The notes beneath the pieces are model-generated. The model worked only from the letters and a program-made list of their open reading frames with translations. It did no database searches and was not told where the DNA came from. From positions 1 to 33,800 of the forward strand of contig CALAST010000044.1 of the NCBI GenBank assembly GCA_937889225.1: DNA of 33,800 nucleotides, read 5' to 3'. The first letter of the stretch is position 1. The number at the start of each line of letters is the position of its first letter. This document shows, piece after piece, positions 15,695 through 24,952 of the stretch. The stretch is from an uncultured Lachnobacterium sp. Its GTDB lineage: Bacteria > Bacillota > Clostridia > Lachnospirales > Lachnospiraceae. Position numbers and translations under genes: made by a program.

Positions 15695-15795
15695 TATCAT
15701 AAAATTTTTCTCTTTAATTTCAATATCTTTCTTCTAATATATCATTTTTTCTTTATTATTTGTTGAACGTTTTTTCCATATTCCTAATTTTAACA

Positions 15796-15820
15796 GAAGC
15801 AGAGACTTCGTCTCCGCTTC
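15796..15820 (-). terminator. Probable terminator or attenuator after nrdD
   Basis: GAAGCAGAGAC (15796-15806) pairs with GTCTCCGCTTC (15810-15820) except one position, with a 3-base loop. It lies 56 bases beyond the nrdD stop. The minus-strand T-run is weak (TGTTAAAATT), so some read-through to fic-nrdG is plausible. Confidence 0.6.
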
Positions 15821-15875
15821 CGATTCTTATTTGTTAATGGATTTAAATCAAATTTTATAAAAATAAGTGTGTATC

Positions 15876-18062
15876 CTACAAATGTAATACTCTCTCTTTA
15901 ATTTCCTGCGTTCTACCCTGGTTCCAATACTGTGTTCCAATATATCCACAAGTACGACGGGCTACGCTCATCTTATCCTGATTGCGGTTCTTGCATTGCG
16001 GGCATTCCCAAAGCAGTTTTCCTGAGCCTTCTTCCGGCACAATCTGGATTTCTCCATCAAATCCGCAAATCTGACAATAGTCACTCTTTGTATTCAGCTC
16101 TGCATACATAATATTTTCATAAATATACTGCATAACAGAAAGTACTGCTTCGATATTATTCTGCATATTCGGTACTTCTACATAACTGATTGCACCACCA
16201 GGAGAAAGTTCTTGGAACTGTGCTTCAAATTTCAGCTTGTCGAATGCATTCATTTCTTCTGTCACATGCACATGATAACTGTTTGTAATATAATTGCGGT
16301 CTGTTACATCTTTGATGATTCCAAAGCGATTCTGCAAGCATTTTGCAAATTTATATGTAGTAGACTCAAGCGGTGTACCATATAAACTAAAATCAATATG
16401 TTCCTTTGCTTTCCACTCTGCACAAGCGGCATTTAATCTACGCATAACCTCAAGTGCAAATGGTGTTCCGTTTTCCGCATCTGTGTGTGATACACCTTTC
16501 ATAAAACGCACACATTCGCAAAGTCCTGCATAACCAAGTGAAATCGTAGAATATCCGTTAAATAACAGCTTATCAATTTTTTCTCCTTTTTTGAGTCTTG
16601 CAAGAGAACCGTTCTGCCATAAAATTGGTGCTACATCAGATGGCGTTCCAAGCAAACGTTTATGACGGCACATAAGGGCACGATAACAAAGTTCTAAACG
16701 CTCGTCCAAAATATCCCAGAATTTTTCCTCGTTACCTTCTGAAGAACAAGCAACGTCTACAAGGTTAATGGTTACAACCCCTTGATTGAAACGACCATAA
16801 TATTTTGGCTCGTTTGTTTCCGGGTCTACATATGGAGTAAGGAAACTTCTGCATCCCATACAAGTATAGCAATGTCCTTCTCCATTTTTATCTACTTTCA
16901 GTTCTAACATTTTCTTTTCGGAAATATAATCCGGAACCATGCGTTTTGCTGTACATTGTGCCGCAAGCTTGGTTAATTCCCAATATTTAGAACCTTCTGT
17001 AATATTATCTTCTTCTAATACATAAATCAGTTTTGGAAATGCCGGTGTAATAAACACACCTTTTTCATTTTTTACACCTTGAATTCTCTGGTGAAGCATT
17101 TCTTCAATAATTGCAGCTAAATCAGCTTTGGTCTGTTCATCTTTTGCTTCATTTAAGTACATAAATACTGTAATAAATGGAGCCTGACCATTTGTTGTCA
17201 TAAGCGTAATGACCTGATACTGAATCATCTGCACACCGCGGTTGATTTCCTCTTTTACTCGCAGCTCTGCAACTTTATTTACCATTTCTTCTGTATAAGA
17301 AATGCCAACTGCTTCAAACTCTTTACGGACGGTTGCACGATATTTTTTACGGCTTACCTCTACAAATGGAGCTAAATGTGTCAATGAAATACTCTGACCA
17401 CCATACTGTGAACTCGCAATCTGTGCAATGGCTTGTGTTGCGATATTACATGCTGTAGAAAAACTCTTTGGCTTATCAATCATCGTTTCACTAATTACTG
17501 TACCATTCTGAAGCATATCTTCTAAGTTCACCAAACAGCAGTTATGCATATGTTGTGCAAAATAGTCCGCATCATGGAAATGAATAATGCCTTTTTCATG
17601 TGCTTCCACAATATCTTCCGGCAAAAGGAAACGTTTCGTAATATCTTTGCTGACTTCCCCAGCCATATAGTCACGCTGCACGCTGTTCACCGTTGGGTTT
17701 TTATTAGAATTTTCCTGTTTCACTTCTTCGTTATTACACTCTAATAAACTTAAAATCTGTTCATCGGTAGAGTTCGATTTACGAACTAACGCTCTTTTGT
17801 AACGATACGTAATATAATTACGAGCCACATTGAATGCTCGATAATGCATCAACTGGTTTTCCACCATATCCTGAATTTCTTCTACGCTCGGAGAACGTTT
17901 CATATTCTTGCAGGTATTTTCTACATTTTTCGCAATCTGTAAAATGGTATACTCCTGTAACTTTTCATGGTCTAAAACGGAATTGTTTGCTGCCTGAATT
18001 GCAGCTACAATCTTATCTGCTCCAAAAGAAACTTCCGTACCACTTCTTTTGATAATCTTCAT
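15876..18062 (-). CDS. nrdD: Anaerobic ribonucleoside-triphosphate reductase (class III)
   Basis: Reduces ribonucleoside triphosphates to dNTPs without oxygen, using a glycyl radical. The 728-aa protein has an N-terminal ATP-cone allosteric domain (about 1-95, MKIIKRSGTEVSFGADKIV), then the ten-stranded barrel with HMHNCCLVNLEDM in the first catalytic cysteine region. At the C-terminus, cysteines C663, C666, C687 and C690 form the zinc site, and RRTCGYIG carries the radical glycine (G706) near the end, as expected. Start has GAGGTG five bases before ATG. Its promoter (18188-18215) overlaps a pair of NrdR-like boxes. NrdG, its activator, lies downstream after fic. This pair strongly suggests growth without oxygen. 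Confidence 0.97.
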   Translation of the reverse strand: MKIIKRSGTEVSFGADKIVAAIQAANNSVLDHEKLQEYTILQIAKNVENTCKNMKRSPSVEEIQDMVENQLMHYRAFNVARNYITYRYKRALVRKSNSTDEQILSLLECNNEEVKQENSNKNPTVNSVQRDYMAGEVSKDITKRFLLPEDIVEAHEKGIIHFHDADYFAQHMHNCCLVNLEDMLQNGTVISETMIDKPKSFSTACNIATQAIAQIASSQYGGQSISLTHLAPFVEVSRKKYRATVRKEFEAVGISYTEEMVNKVAELRVKEEINRGVQMIQYQVITLMTTNGQAPFITVFMYLNEAKDEQTKADLAAIIEEMLHQRIQGVKNEKGVFITPAFPKLIYVLEEDNITEGSKYWELTKLAAQCTAKRMVPDYISEKKMLELKVDKNGEGHCYTCMGCRSFLTPYVDPETNEPKYYGRFNQGVVTINLVDVACSSEGNEEKFWDILDERLELCYRALMCRHKRLLGTPSDVAPILWQNGSLARLKKGEKIDKLLFNGYSTISLGYAGLCECVRFMKGVSHTDAENGTPFALEVMRRLNAACAEWKAKEHIDFSLYGTPLESTTYKFAKCLQNRFGIIKDVTDRNYITNSYHVHVTEEMNAFDKLKFEAQFQELSPGGAISYVEVPNMQNNIEAVLSVMQYIYENIMYAELNTKSDYCQICGFDGEIQIVPEEGSGKLLWECPQCKNRNQDKMSVARRTCGYIGTQYWNQGRTQEIKERVLHL

Positions 18063-18187
18063 AATTACACCTCATTATTACTTAATATGCTTGATAAAGC
18101 GTTGCCAATTTTCATATAATCTATCATAAATATCTCATTTATATGTATTTGAAAATGAACAGCAAACATTTCAATCGTGCAAACCCA

Positions 18188-18215
18188 ATTATACTAGATA
18201 TAGTGGTTTTGTCAA
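18188..18215 (-). promoter_or_regulatory. Predicted nrdD promoter
   Basis: Minus strand: TTGACA (-35, 18210-18215), 16-base spacer, TATAAT (-10, 18188-18193). Both hexamers match the sigma-A consensus. The first NrdR-like box fills the spacer. It lies about 125 bases upstream of the nrdD ATG. Confidence 0.8.
18193..18206 (-). promoter_or_regulatory. NrdR-like box 1
   Basis: Minus strand CCACTATATCTAGT, close to the palindromic NrdR consensus (roughly ACACTATATATAGTGT). It lies between -35 and -10 of the nrdD promoter. Confidence 0.75.
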
Positions 18216-18224
18216 TCATCAAAA

Positions 18225-18238
18225 ACTATATCATGTGG
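18225..18238 (-). promoter_or_regulatory. NrdR-like box 2
   Basis: Minus strand CCACATGATATAGT, starting 32 bases from box 1, about three helical turns. Paired boxes at 31-32 bases are the usual NrdR arrangement upstream of nrd genes. Confidence 0.75.
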
Positions 18239-18243
18239 TACAA

Positions 18244-18285
18244 AAAGTCCCGAAAAACCTTTAAATAAAAGGTTTTCAGGACTTT
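18244..18285 (-). terminator. Terminator of the marR-type gene
   Basis: AAAGTCCCGAAAAACCTT pairs with AAGGTTTTCAGGACTTT (one bulge, one mismatch); on the minus strand TTTTTG follows. It separates the marR-type gene from the nrdD promoter. Confidence 0.85.
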
Positions 18286-18365
18286 CCGTCATTTTTTATG
18301 AAATTTTTGGATAAATTTTGTTAAATTTTTTATGTATTATATAAAAACATAATTCACAGATTGTT

Positions 18366-18830
18366 TCAGTTCACATCATCTTCTATCATATCCACAATAT
18401 TTTGTGTTATCCTATCAAGCAATTCCCCTAATACTTGAATTTCTTCCGGTGTCATATTTTTTTTCATGCCTTTTTCCAAACGTACAACATTCGAATGTGC
18501 CCTTTTGTTTAAAAGAATACCTTTTTCTGTTAATATCAATTTTTTTAATCGCCCATCTGTTGGCATTGACTCTCTTGTAATAAGCCCTTCTTTTTCCATG
18601 ACCTTTAAAATATTGGTTGCTGTTGCACCTGTGATAGAAAATACCATTTCCAAATCCTTTTGAAAGACATCTTTCCCCTCATGTTCTTCCAAATAATGAA
18701 GTGTGGCACATTGCATACGTGTCAACTCCATTCCTGTACTTTTCCAACTGCTGCTAAAATATTTATCAATTGCATTATGTGCTATTCTTATTTTATGCCC
18801 TATTTCATTTTGAAAGTCTTTATCTCCCAT
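18366..18830 (-). CDS. MarR-family transcriptional regulator
   Basis: Predicted DNA-binding regulator of 154 aa with the MarR winged helix: the recognition region QKDLEMVFSITGATATNILKVMEKEGLI is followed by the wing TRESMPTDGRLKKLILTEKG, where D-x-R is the conserved wing-tip pattern. Helices at both ends would form the dimer interface. The frame opens at an ATG at 18851 with no ribosome-binding site; the ATG at 18830 has GGAGGGG five bases upstream and is preferred. It is divergent from the two ABC exporter genes, the common arrangement for a MarR-type repressor of a drug exporter. An inverted repeat at 19014-19027 just after the exporter -10 box is its likely operator. The ligand is unknown. 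Confidence 0.92.
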   Translation of the reverse strand: MGDKDFQNEIGHKIRIAHNAIDKYFSSSWKSTGMELTRMQCATLHYLEEHEGKDVFQKDLEMVFSITGATATNILKVMEKEGLITRESMPTDGRLKKLILTEKGILLNKRAHSNVVRLEKGMKKNMTPEEIQVLGELLDRITQNIVDMIEDDVN

Positions 18831-18898
18831 AAGCCCCTCCACTTTGGTCATGACAACTACTATTGAAACATAATTACTATTTTATACTTCTATAATAC

Positions 18899-18910
18899 TT
18901 GAAATTTCAA
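18899..18910. promoter_or_regulatory. 12-base perfect palindrome in the marR promoter region
   Basis: TTGAAATTTCAA overlaps a minus-strand -35-like TTGAAA that is followed, after 18 bases, by TATAAA. It is 69 bases upstream of the preferred marR ATG. Possible autoregulatory site; low-complexity sequence limits confidence. Confidence 0.4.
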
Positions 18911-18979
18911 AAAATAACAAACCTTTTTTCTGTTTCCTTTTCTTTTGGAGCAATTTATATAAAATTAATACAAATAGCA

Positions 18980-19007
18980 TTGACTTTTTATTTCTGCATA
19001 TTATAAT
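18980..19007 (+). promoter_or_regulatory. Predicted promoter of the ABC exporter operon
   Basis: TTGACT (18980-18985), 16-base spacer, TATAAT (19002-19007). It lies 127 bases upstream of the first exporter ATG. Confidence 0.75.
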
Positions 19008-19013
19008 TAAATT

Positions 19014-19027
19014 GTTAGTCCGCTAAC
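19014..19027 (+). promoter_or_regulatory. Probable MarR-type operator
   Basis: Inverted repeat GTTAG-TCCG-CTAAC, seven bases after the -10 box, about where transcription would start. A repressor bound here would block the exporter promoter. The TTAG...CTAA form is seen in several MarR-family sites. Confidence 0.6.
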
Positions 19028-19133
19028 CATTAATTCTACCAGCTGACTATCATAATAGCAGAGTTAAAAGTATACTGCAACTTTATTTTTGCTCTGAAAA
19101 AAAAACAATCTTATACAGGAAAGAAGGGATTAC

Positions 19134-20882
19134 ATGCTAAAAACTTTAGGAGCTCACGTTAAGGAATACAAAAAAGCTTCTATCATCACACCTATTTTTA
19201 TGCTAGGTGAAGTTGCCATGGAAACAATCATCCCGCTAATGATGGCTTCCATTGTAAATGACGGCATCAATAAGGGGAACACAACCCACATCTACACAAT
19301 GGGTGCTCTTATGATTGCGGCTGCACTTATTTCACTTGCCTGCGGGGTAGGCGGAGCCAAATTTGGTGCTGTTGCGTCTATGGGATTTGGTAAAAATTTA
19401 AGAAAAGCAATGTACGAAAATATCCAAACATTTTCATTTGCTAATATCGACAAGTTCAGCACACCAAGTCTTGTTACACGACTGACTACGGATGTTACCA
19501 ATATCCAAAATGCTTACCAAATGATTTTGCGTATGTGTATGCGAGCCCCTGCCAGTCTGATTTGTGCCATGATTATGAGTTTTTTTATCAGTCCGCAGCT
19601 TGCCAGCGTTTATCTGGTAGCCGTTATCATTTTAGGAATTGCTTTGGTTTTCATCGCAAGTAAAGCCATGGTATATTTCCGTCAATCTTTTGTAAAATAC
19701 GATGATTTAAATGCCAGCGTACAGGAAAACGTATCTGCTATCCGTGTTGTAAAAGCATTTGTCCGTGGTGAATATGAAAAAGAACGCTTCAAAAAGGCTT
19801 CTAAAAGCATTTATGATATGTTTGTAAAAGCAGAAAATATCGTAGTATTCAACTCTCCATTAATGCAGCTTACCGTTTATTCCTGCATTATGCTGATTAG
19901 CTGGTTTGGTGCACAGTTTATCGTAGCCGGTGACCTTGCAACTGGTGATTTAATGGCACTTCTTACATATTGCATGAATATTCTTATGAACCTTATGATG
20001 CTTTCCATGATTTTCGTTATGGTTTCCATGAGTATGGCAAGTGCAAAACGTATCTGCGAAGTATTAGACGAACAAGCGACAATTACAAATCCACAAAATC
20101 CGGTATACGAAGTTGCAGACGGAGAAATTGTGTTTGACCATGTAACATTCCGCTATTCCGAAACGGCAGAAACTCCGATTTTAGATGACATTCACTTAAC
20201 CATTCGCTCCGGGGAAACGATTGGTATTATCGGTGGTACAGGAAGTTCGAAATCAAGTCTTGTCAACCTAATCAGCCGTCTTTATGATGTAAATGAAGGC
20301 TCTGTTACGGTTGGTGGTGTGGATGTACGAAATTATGACCTTGATACGCTTCGTAATCAGGTATCTGTTGTATTGCAAAACAATGTCCTGTTTTCCGGTA
20401 CAATTTTAGATAACCTGCGTTGGGGCGATAAAAATGCTACGGAAGAAGAATGTATCGAAGCCTGCAAAATGGCTTGTGCCGATGAGTTTATCCAAACTTT
20501 CCCACAAAAATACAATACACATATTGAACAGGGTGGAACAAACGTATCCGGTGGACAACGACAGCGACTTTGTATTGCAAGGGCACTCCTGAAAAAACCA
20601 AAAGTGCTTATCTTAGACGATAGTACAAGTGCCGTAGATACTGCTACCGATGCGAAAATCCGTGCTGCTTTCAAAACTGCGATTCCGGGCACGACTAAGA
20701 TTATCATTGCACAGCGTATTTCTTCCGTGCAGGATGCCGACCACATTATTGTTATGAATGATGGCCGCGTAGATGGCTTTGGAACGCATGATGAATTATT
20801 AGAAAACAACAGCATTTACCGCGATGTTTATGAAGCCCAAACAAAAGGTGGCGGTGACTTTGATGAGGGAGGTGACAACTAA
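19134..20882 (+). CDS. ABC exporter half-transporter, subunit with degenerate ATP site
   Basis: One half of a predicted heterodimeric exporter, 582 aa: six-helix membrane domain (about 15-310) and nucleotide-binding domain (about 330-570). Walker A is GGTGSSKSS (367-375), the signature is VSGGQ (471-475), and Walker B is VLILDDSTSA with D496 where the catalytic glutamate would be. The switch histidine is replaced by glutamine (IAQRIS, Q527). These two changes are the hallmark of the non-catalytic site in TM287/288- and BmrCD-type exporters. Start has AGAAGGG five bases before ATG. The stop overlaps the next gene's start by one base (TAATG), so the two subunits are translationally coupled. A divergent MarR-type gene suggests induction by a toxic compound. 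The substrate is unknown. Confidence 0.95.
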   Translation: MLKTLGAHVKEYKKASIITPIFMLGEVAMETIIPLMMASIVNDGINKGNTTHIYTMGALMIAAALISLACGVGGAKFGAVASMGFGKNLRKAMYENIQTFSFANIDKFSTPSLVTRLTTDVTNIQNAYQMILRMCMRAPASLICAMIMSFFISPQLASVYLVAVIILGIALVFIASKAMVYFRQSFVKYDDLNASVQENVSAIRVVKAFVRGEYEKERFKKASKSIYDMFVKAENIVVFNSPLMQLTVYSCIMLISWFGAQFIVAGDLATGDLMALLTYCMNILMNLMMLSMIFVMVSMSMASAKRICEVLDEQATITNPQNPVYEVADGEIVFDHVTFRYSETAETPILDDIHLTIRSGETIGIIGGTGSSKSSLVNLISRLYDVNEGSVTVGGVDVRNYDLDTLRNQVSVVLQNNVLFSGTILDNLRWGDKNATEEECIEACKMACADEFIQTFPQKYNTHIEQGGTNVSGGQRQRLCIARALLKKPKVLILDDSTSAVDTATDAKIRAAFKTAIPGTTKIIIAQRISSVQDADHIIVMNDGRVDGFGTHDELLENNSIYRDVYEAQTKGGGDFDEGGDN

Positions 20883-22789
20883 TGGCAGGACCAGGACCGG
20901 GACCAAGAGGACGTGGACCACGTCCAAAATTAAAAAATCCGGGGAAATTATTTTCCCGATTAATGTCATTTGTATTAAAACGCTATGGAATTCAATATCT
21001 GTTTGTACTCGCTTGTATCCTTGTTTCTGTTTTATGCAACGTACAGGGAACGATGTTCATGCAAACATTAATTGATGATTACATCTCTCCAATGATTGGT
21101 GTTTCCAATCCGGACTTTTCTCCGCTTCTGGGTGCAATCGGTCGTGTAGCCGGATTTTATGCATTAGGCATTGCTGCTACTTATATTTATAATAAAATTT
21201 TAATTTCCATTTCACAGGGAACGATTATGGATATGCGTAACGAACTGTTCTCCCATATGCAGGATTTGCCAATCCGTTACTTTGACACCCATGCACATGG
21301 TGATATCATGTCCATATATACCAACGATATTGATACACTCCGCCAAATGGTAAGCCAAAGCATTCCGCAGATGTTCAATAGTGCCATCACCGTTGTCAGC
21401 GTACTTATCAATATGTTTATTTTAAGCGTACCGCTTACACTTTTATCTCTTGCAATGGTCTTTGTGACATTATTTGTTTCCAAGCATTTTGCAGGACATT
21501 CCGGACGTTATTTCCTTGCACAGCAACAGGATTTGGGTAAAATCAATGGCTTTATCGAAGAAATGATGACAGGACAAAAAGTTGTTAAAGTATTTACCCA
21601 CGAAGAAGAAAACATTCAAAAATTCAATGAATTAAATGAAAACTTATTTCAAAGTGCCAACAATGCGAACTTCTACGCAAGCTGTATGGGACCTGTAAAC
21701 AATAACCTTGGCAATATCGGTTATGTACTCAGCTCTATGGTAGGCGGTTTGCTCGCAATTGCGGGATTTGGTGGCTTTACACTTGGTAAATTGGCAAGCT
21801 TTTTAACCTTTAACAAGAGCTTTAACCAACCAATCAGCCAAATCAGCCAACAGTTTAACAGTATCATTATGGCACTTGCCGGATGTGAACGTATCTTTGC
21901 ATTGCTCGATGAAGAACCGGAAGCAGACAATGGTTATGTTACTTTGGTAAATGCCAAAGAAGTTGATGGCAAACTGACTGAAACGGCTGAACATACTGGA
22001 AAATGGGCATGGAAACATACCCATCAGGCTGATGGCAGCATAGACTATGTTCCTCTTACAGGCGATGTTGTATTTAACGATGTTGACTTCGGATATGTAC
22101 CGGAAAAGATTGTTCTTCACAATGTCGATATGTTTGCTACACCAGGTCAGAAAATCGCCTTTGTAGGCTCTACAGGTGCCGGAAAAACTACAATTACCAA
22201 CTTAATTAACCGTTTTTATGACATTCAAGATGGAAAAATCCGTTACGATGGCATTAACATCAATAAAATCAAAAAAGATGACCTACGTCACTCACTTGGT
22301 ATTGTATTACAGGATACACATTTGTTTACCGCTTCCGTTCGTGATAATATCCGTTATGGCAAATTAAATGCGACAGAAGAAGAAATTATCGCCGCTGCTA
22401 AGCTTGCCAATGCTGATACCTTTATCCATCAGCTTCCAAACGGCTATGATACAATTCTGACAGGAGACGGTGCAAACCTCAGTCAAGGACAAAGACAGCT
22501 TATCGCCATTGCAAGAGCTGCAATTGCAGACCCGCCTGTACTGATTCTCGATGAGGCTACAAGCTCCATTGATACCCGTACAGAGCGTATTGTTCAAGAA
22601 GGCATGGATAAGCTCATGCATGGACGTACTACCTTTGTAATCGCCCATAGACTCTCTACAGTACGAAATAGTGACTGCATTATGGTTTTGGAACAGGGAA
22701 GAATTATTGAACGTGGAACACATGATGAATTGATTGAAAAAAGAGGCAAATATTATCAGCTTTATACCGGTATGAGTGCGAATGCGTAA
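20882..22789 (+). CDS. ABC exporter half-transporter, catalytic subunit
   Basis: Partner of the preceding gene, 635 aa. The N-terminus is rich in Gly, Pro and Arg (MAGPGPGPRGRGPRPK) before the membrane domain (about 35-330). A linker with an extra segment (about 345-395, TGKWAWKH) leads to the nucleotide-binding domain. Walker A GSTGAGKTT (429-437), Walker B VLILDEATSS with the catalytic glutamate E558, and the switch histidine H589 (IAHRLS) are canonical, while the signature is LSQGQ (533-537) instead of LSGGQ. This pairs with the degenerate Walker site of the other subunit, as in TM288. Together they should have one working and one regulatory ATP site. It is last in the operon and is followed by a strong terminator. 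Confidence 0.95.
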   Translation: MAGPGPGPRGRGPRPKLKNPGKLFSRLMSFVLKRYGIQYLFVLACILVSVLCNVQGTMFMQTLIDDYISPMIGVSNPDFSPLLGAIGRVAGFYALGIAATYIYNKILISISQGTIMDMRNELFSHMQDLPIRYFDTHAHGDIMSIYTNDIDTLRQMVSQSIPQMFNSAITVVSVLINMFILSVPLTLLSLAMVFVTLFVSKHFAGHSGRYFLAQQQDLGKINGFIEEMMTGQKVVKVFTHEEENIQKFNELNENLFQSANNANFYASCMGPVNNNLGNIGYVLSSMVGGLLAIAGFGGFTLGKLASFLTFNKSFNQPISQISQQFNSIIMALAGCERIFALLDEEPEADNGYVTLVNAKEVDGKLTETAEHTGKWAWKHTHQADGSIDYVPLTGDVVFNDVDFGYVPEKIVLHNVDMFATPGQKIAFVGSTGAGKTTITNLINRFYDIQDGKIRYDGININKIKKDDLRHSLGIVLQDTHLFTASVRDNIRYGKLNATEEEIIAAAKLANADTFIHQLPNGYDTILTGDGANLSQGQRQLIAIARAAIADPPVLILDEATSSIDTRTERIVQEGMDKLMHGRTTFVIAHRLSTVRNSDCIMVLEQGRIIERGTHDELIEKRGKYYQLYTGMSANA

Positions 22790-22847
22790 GCATTATTTTG
22801 TTCCTTTCTTATAAACACAACATTTTACTATATGTAAAATATACTTG

Positions 22848-22883
22848 GGGGTATATACAATCAAAATTTGACTGTAATACCCC
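22848..22883 (+). terminator. Terminator of the ABC exporter operon
   Basis: GGGGTAT (22848-22854) pairs with ATACCCC (22877-22883), and the interior (CAATCAAA with TTTGACTG) extends the stem; ATTTTTTATAG follows on the plus strand. Confidence 0.85.
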
Positions 22884-22951
22884 ATTTTTTATAGTTTTCA
22901 GGGTATTAGAACAATAAAATAGCAATAAATACCCAATAAACAAAATCGACA

Positions 22952-22984
22952 AAAAAGCCTCGTGCAGTTTGCACGAGACTTTTT
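22952..22984. terminator. Strong bidirectional terminator
   Basis: CTCGTGCA (22959-22966) and TGCACGAG (22970-22977) form a perfect stem with a 3-base loop, extended by A/T-rich arms. T-runs follow on both strands, serving the exporter operon and the minus-strand sugar cluster that ends at 23009. Confidence 0.93.
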
Positions 22985-23008
22985 ATATCATCTATTATAT
23001 CAATAATT

Positions 23009-23869
23009 TTAGAACCAATCTTCATAACCAAGTTTAACTAAGTTATCATGGCTTGTCTTTAAGCATTCAAATGGGTCACGTCCGTATGTATCATCCTGTT
23101 CAACTAAGAAGTATTCACTTCCGCCTTCTAAACCAGCCTGGATACATTCAGCAACAGGTAATGTACCTTCGCCTACTTCTGCGAATTCGATAAGACCAAA
23201 GAATTTGTTCTTGAAGAACTCCATCATATCTTCGCCTTCCTGTGGTTTTGGTAATTCACCGATACGATAGTCTTTTAAGTGAAGCAGACGGATACGTCCT
23301 GCATATTTCTTAATAAATTCTACAGGGTTCTGTCCACCACGATGAATCCAATGGATATCTAATTCAAATCCAAGGTATTTTGTATTGTCTTTGATGATGT
23401 CAAGTAAGAATTCTCCATCATAACGTGTAAATTCTACATGATGGTTATGATAGTATAAATCAATACCATGTTCTTTTAATTTAGCTGCGAATTCATCTGC
23501 TCTCTTAGCAAATCCTACTGCTTTGTCTTTGTCACCCATACATGTAATTGGAAGCATACCAATGCGAAGCATATCACAGTTAAGTTCTTTACAATCAGCT
23601 ACGATTTTATCGAAGTCTGTTGCTAATGATTCTCCAGGAGCACCCGGATACATTGGTTCAACTGCTGCACTTAAAGAAGAAATTTTGATATTGAAATCTT
23701 CACATGCTTTTTTCATTTCAGCTACATTTTCCGGAGTCATAGGAATCTGGCTTACTTCTACACAATGATAACCAGCTTCTGCACATGCTTTAAATGTGTT
23801 GTAAACACCTAATTCCGGAATCTTTCTTGCCACGGTACTCATCTGAACACCAATTAACCCTTTTTTCAT
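23009..23869 (-). CDS. Sugar phosphate isomerase/epimerase family TIM barrel (AP endonuclease 2 superfamily)
   Basis: Predicted metal-dependent enzyme acting on a sugar, keto-sugar or cyclitol, 286 aa, cytoplasmic. Probable metal ligands by family pattern: E146 (YYHNHHVEF), D171 (FELDIHWIHRGG), H197 (LLHLKDY) and E257 (FLVEQDD). Related enzymes include inosose dehydratase (IolE), E. coli YcjR (a 3-keto-guloside 4-epimerase) and DgpC-type C-deglycosylation enzymes; the sequence alone does not choose among these. Start has GGAG six bases before ATG. It is the last gene of the four-gene cluster, 42 bases after a Gfo/Idh/MocA gene, and ends at a strong terminator. Not a DNA repair endonuclease, despite the superfamily name. 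Confidence 0.88.
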   Translation of the reverse strand: MKKGLIGVQMSTVARKIPELGVYNTFKACAEAGYHCVEVSQIPMTPENVAEMKKACEDFNIKISSLSAAVEPMYPGAPGESLATDFDKIVADCKELNCDMLRIGMLPITCMGDKDKAVGFAKRADEFAAKLKEHGIDLYYHNHHVEFTRYDGEFLLDIIKDNTKYLGFELDIHWIHRGGQNPVEFIKKYAGRIRLLHLKDYRIGELPKPQEGEDMMEFFKNKFFGLIEFAEVGEGTLPVAECIQAGLEGGSEYFLVEQDDTYGRDPFECLKTSHDNLVKLGYEDWF

Positions 23870-23911
23870 CGTAATCTCCTTCTTTCCTCTTTTATTTTCA
23901 TTTTTATGTAA

Positions 23912-24916
23912 TTACAATACTTCTACATATCCACCCTGACGGCTTGCTTCATGAATGGTATCAATCAGACGAATACTCATAACTGCGTCTTTTACGTGGG
24001 TGTATACATCCGTATCATTCTCAACTGCCTGATAGAATTTTCCAATTAATTTGCCATGGCTTGCACCATAATAGAATTTACTGCCAGGAAGTTTTGCATT
24101 TTCTGTTAAGTATTCTTCTGTTCCGTCTTCATTTAAACGATACAGTTTGTCATCTTTGATTACAAACTCAGCTTTTTCCAATTTAACGGAAATCTGAACA
24201 TTTTCATTTTTGTAGTTTGCATTGGTTGCCCAGAACAGCCCTTCTGCACCATTTTCAAAGGTAAGTCTTGCTGAAACAGTATCTTCTACTTCAATACCAT
24301 AATCCAAAATCTGGCTTACAGATGCACGGATTCCTTTGATTGGTCCGCATAAGAAATAGATAAGGTCAAGTGTATGTACAGACTGGTTAATCATACATCC
24401 ACCACCTGCTGTTTTCCATTTACCACGCCATGGTTTTACATCATAGTAAGACTTTGGTCTTGCCCAAGGAACTAAACCTTTTGCAGCTACTACTTTTCCA
24501 TATTCTCCACCGTCAATAATGTCTTTTAACATTTCAACAGTTTCGTTGTAACGGTTCTGTAAACAGATACCCATTTTTACTTCCGGATGTGCAGCTTCAA
24601 AATCTGCAAAATCCTGTGCCTGATCTCTAGTCAAAGCAACCGGCTTTTCACAGAATACATGAACTCCCATCTGTGCGATTTCTTTTGAAACCGATACATG
24701 CAGATAGTGAGGAAGACAGATGTGAGCAACATCAATATTTTCCTGCTGAATCATCTCTTTATAATCGGTGTAAAACGGTACTCCTTCCGGAGCTTTCTCT
24801 TTACAGCTTTCGTCAATATCACATACTGCCGCAAGTGTAATATCCGGGTTACTTTGAATACCCAAAATATGAATAAATGAAATGTCTCCCAGTCCAATAA
24901 CTGCCGCTCTTTTCAT
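23912..24916 (-). CDS. Gfo/Idh/MocA family oxidoreductase (shorter paralogue)
   Basis: NAD(P)-dependent dehydrogenase of 334 aa predicted to oxidise or reduce a hydroxyl of a sugar, glycoside or cyclitol. The Rossmann domain starts at the N-terminus (AVIGLGDISFIHILG), followed by CDID for cofactor ribose binding and EKP at 90-92 with the catalytic lysine K91. The C-terminal domain has NQSVHTLDL with H181 and D184 in the active-site positions. Start has GGAGG nine bases before ATG. It is third in the four-gene cluster, after the 397-aa paralogue, with an unusual hairpin between them (24953-25000). Paired dehydrogenases may oxidise one position and later reduce it, as in several keto-sugar routes. 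Confidence 0.92.
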   Translation of the reverse strand: MKRAAVIGLGDISFIHILGIQSNPDITLAAVCDIDESCKEKAPEGVPFYTDYKEMIQQENIDVAHICLPHYLHVSVSKEIAQMGVHVFCEKPVALTRDQAQDFADFEAAHPEVKMGICLQNRYNETVEMLKDIIDGGEYGKVVAAKGLVPWARPKSYYDVKPWRGKWKTAGGGCMINQSVHTLDLIYFLCGPIKGIRASVSQILDYGIEVEDTVSARLTFENGAEGLFWATNANYKNENVQISVKLEKAEFVIKDDKLYRLNEDGTEEYLTENAKLPGSKFYYGASHGKLIGKFYQAVENDTDVYTHVKDAVMSIRLIDTIHEASRQGGYVEVL

Positions 24917-24952
24917 CTCCTAAATCCTCCGTTTTCATCCTTATTTCATATG

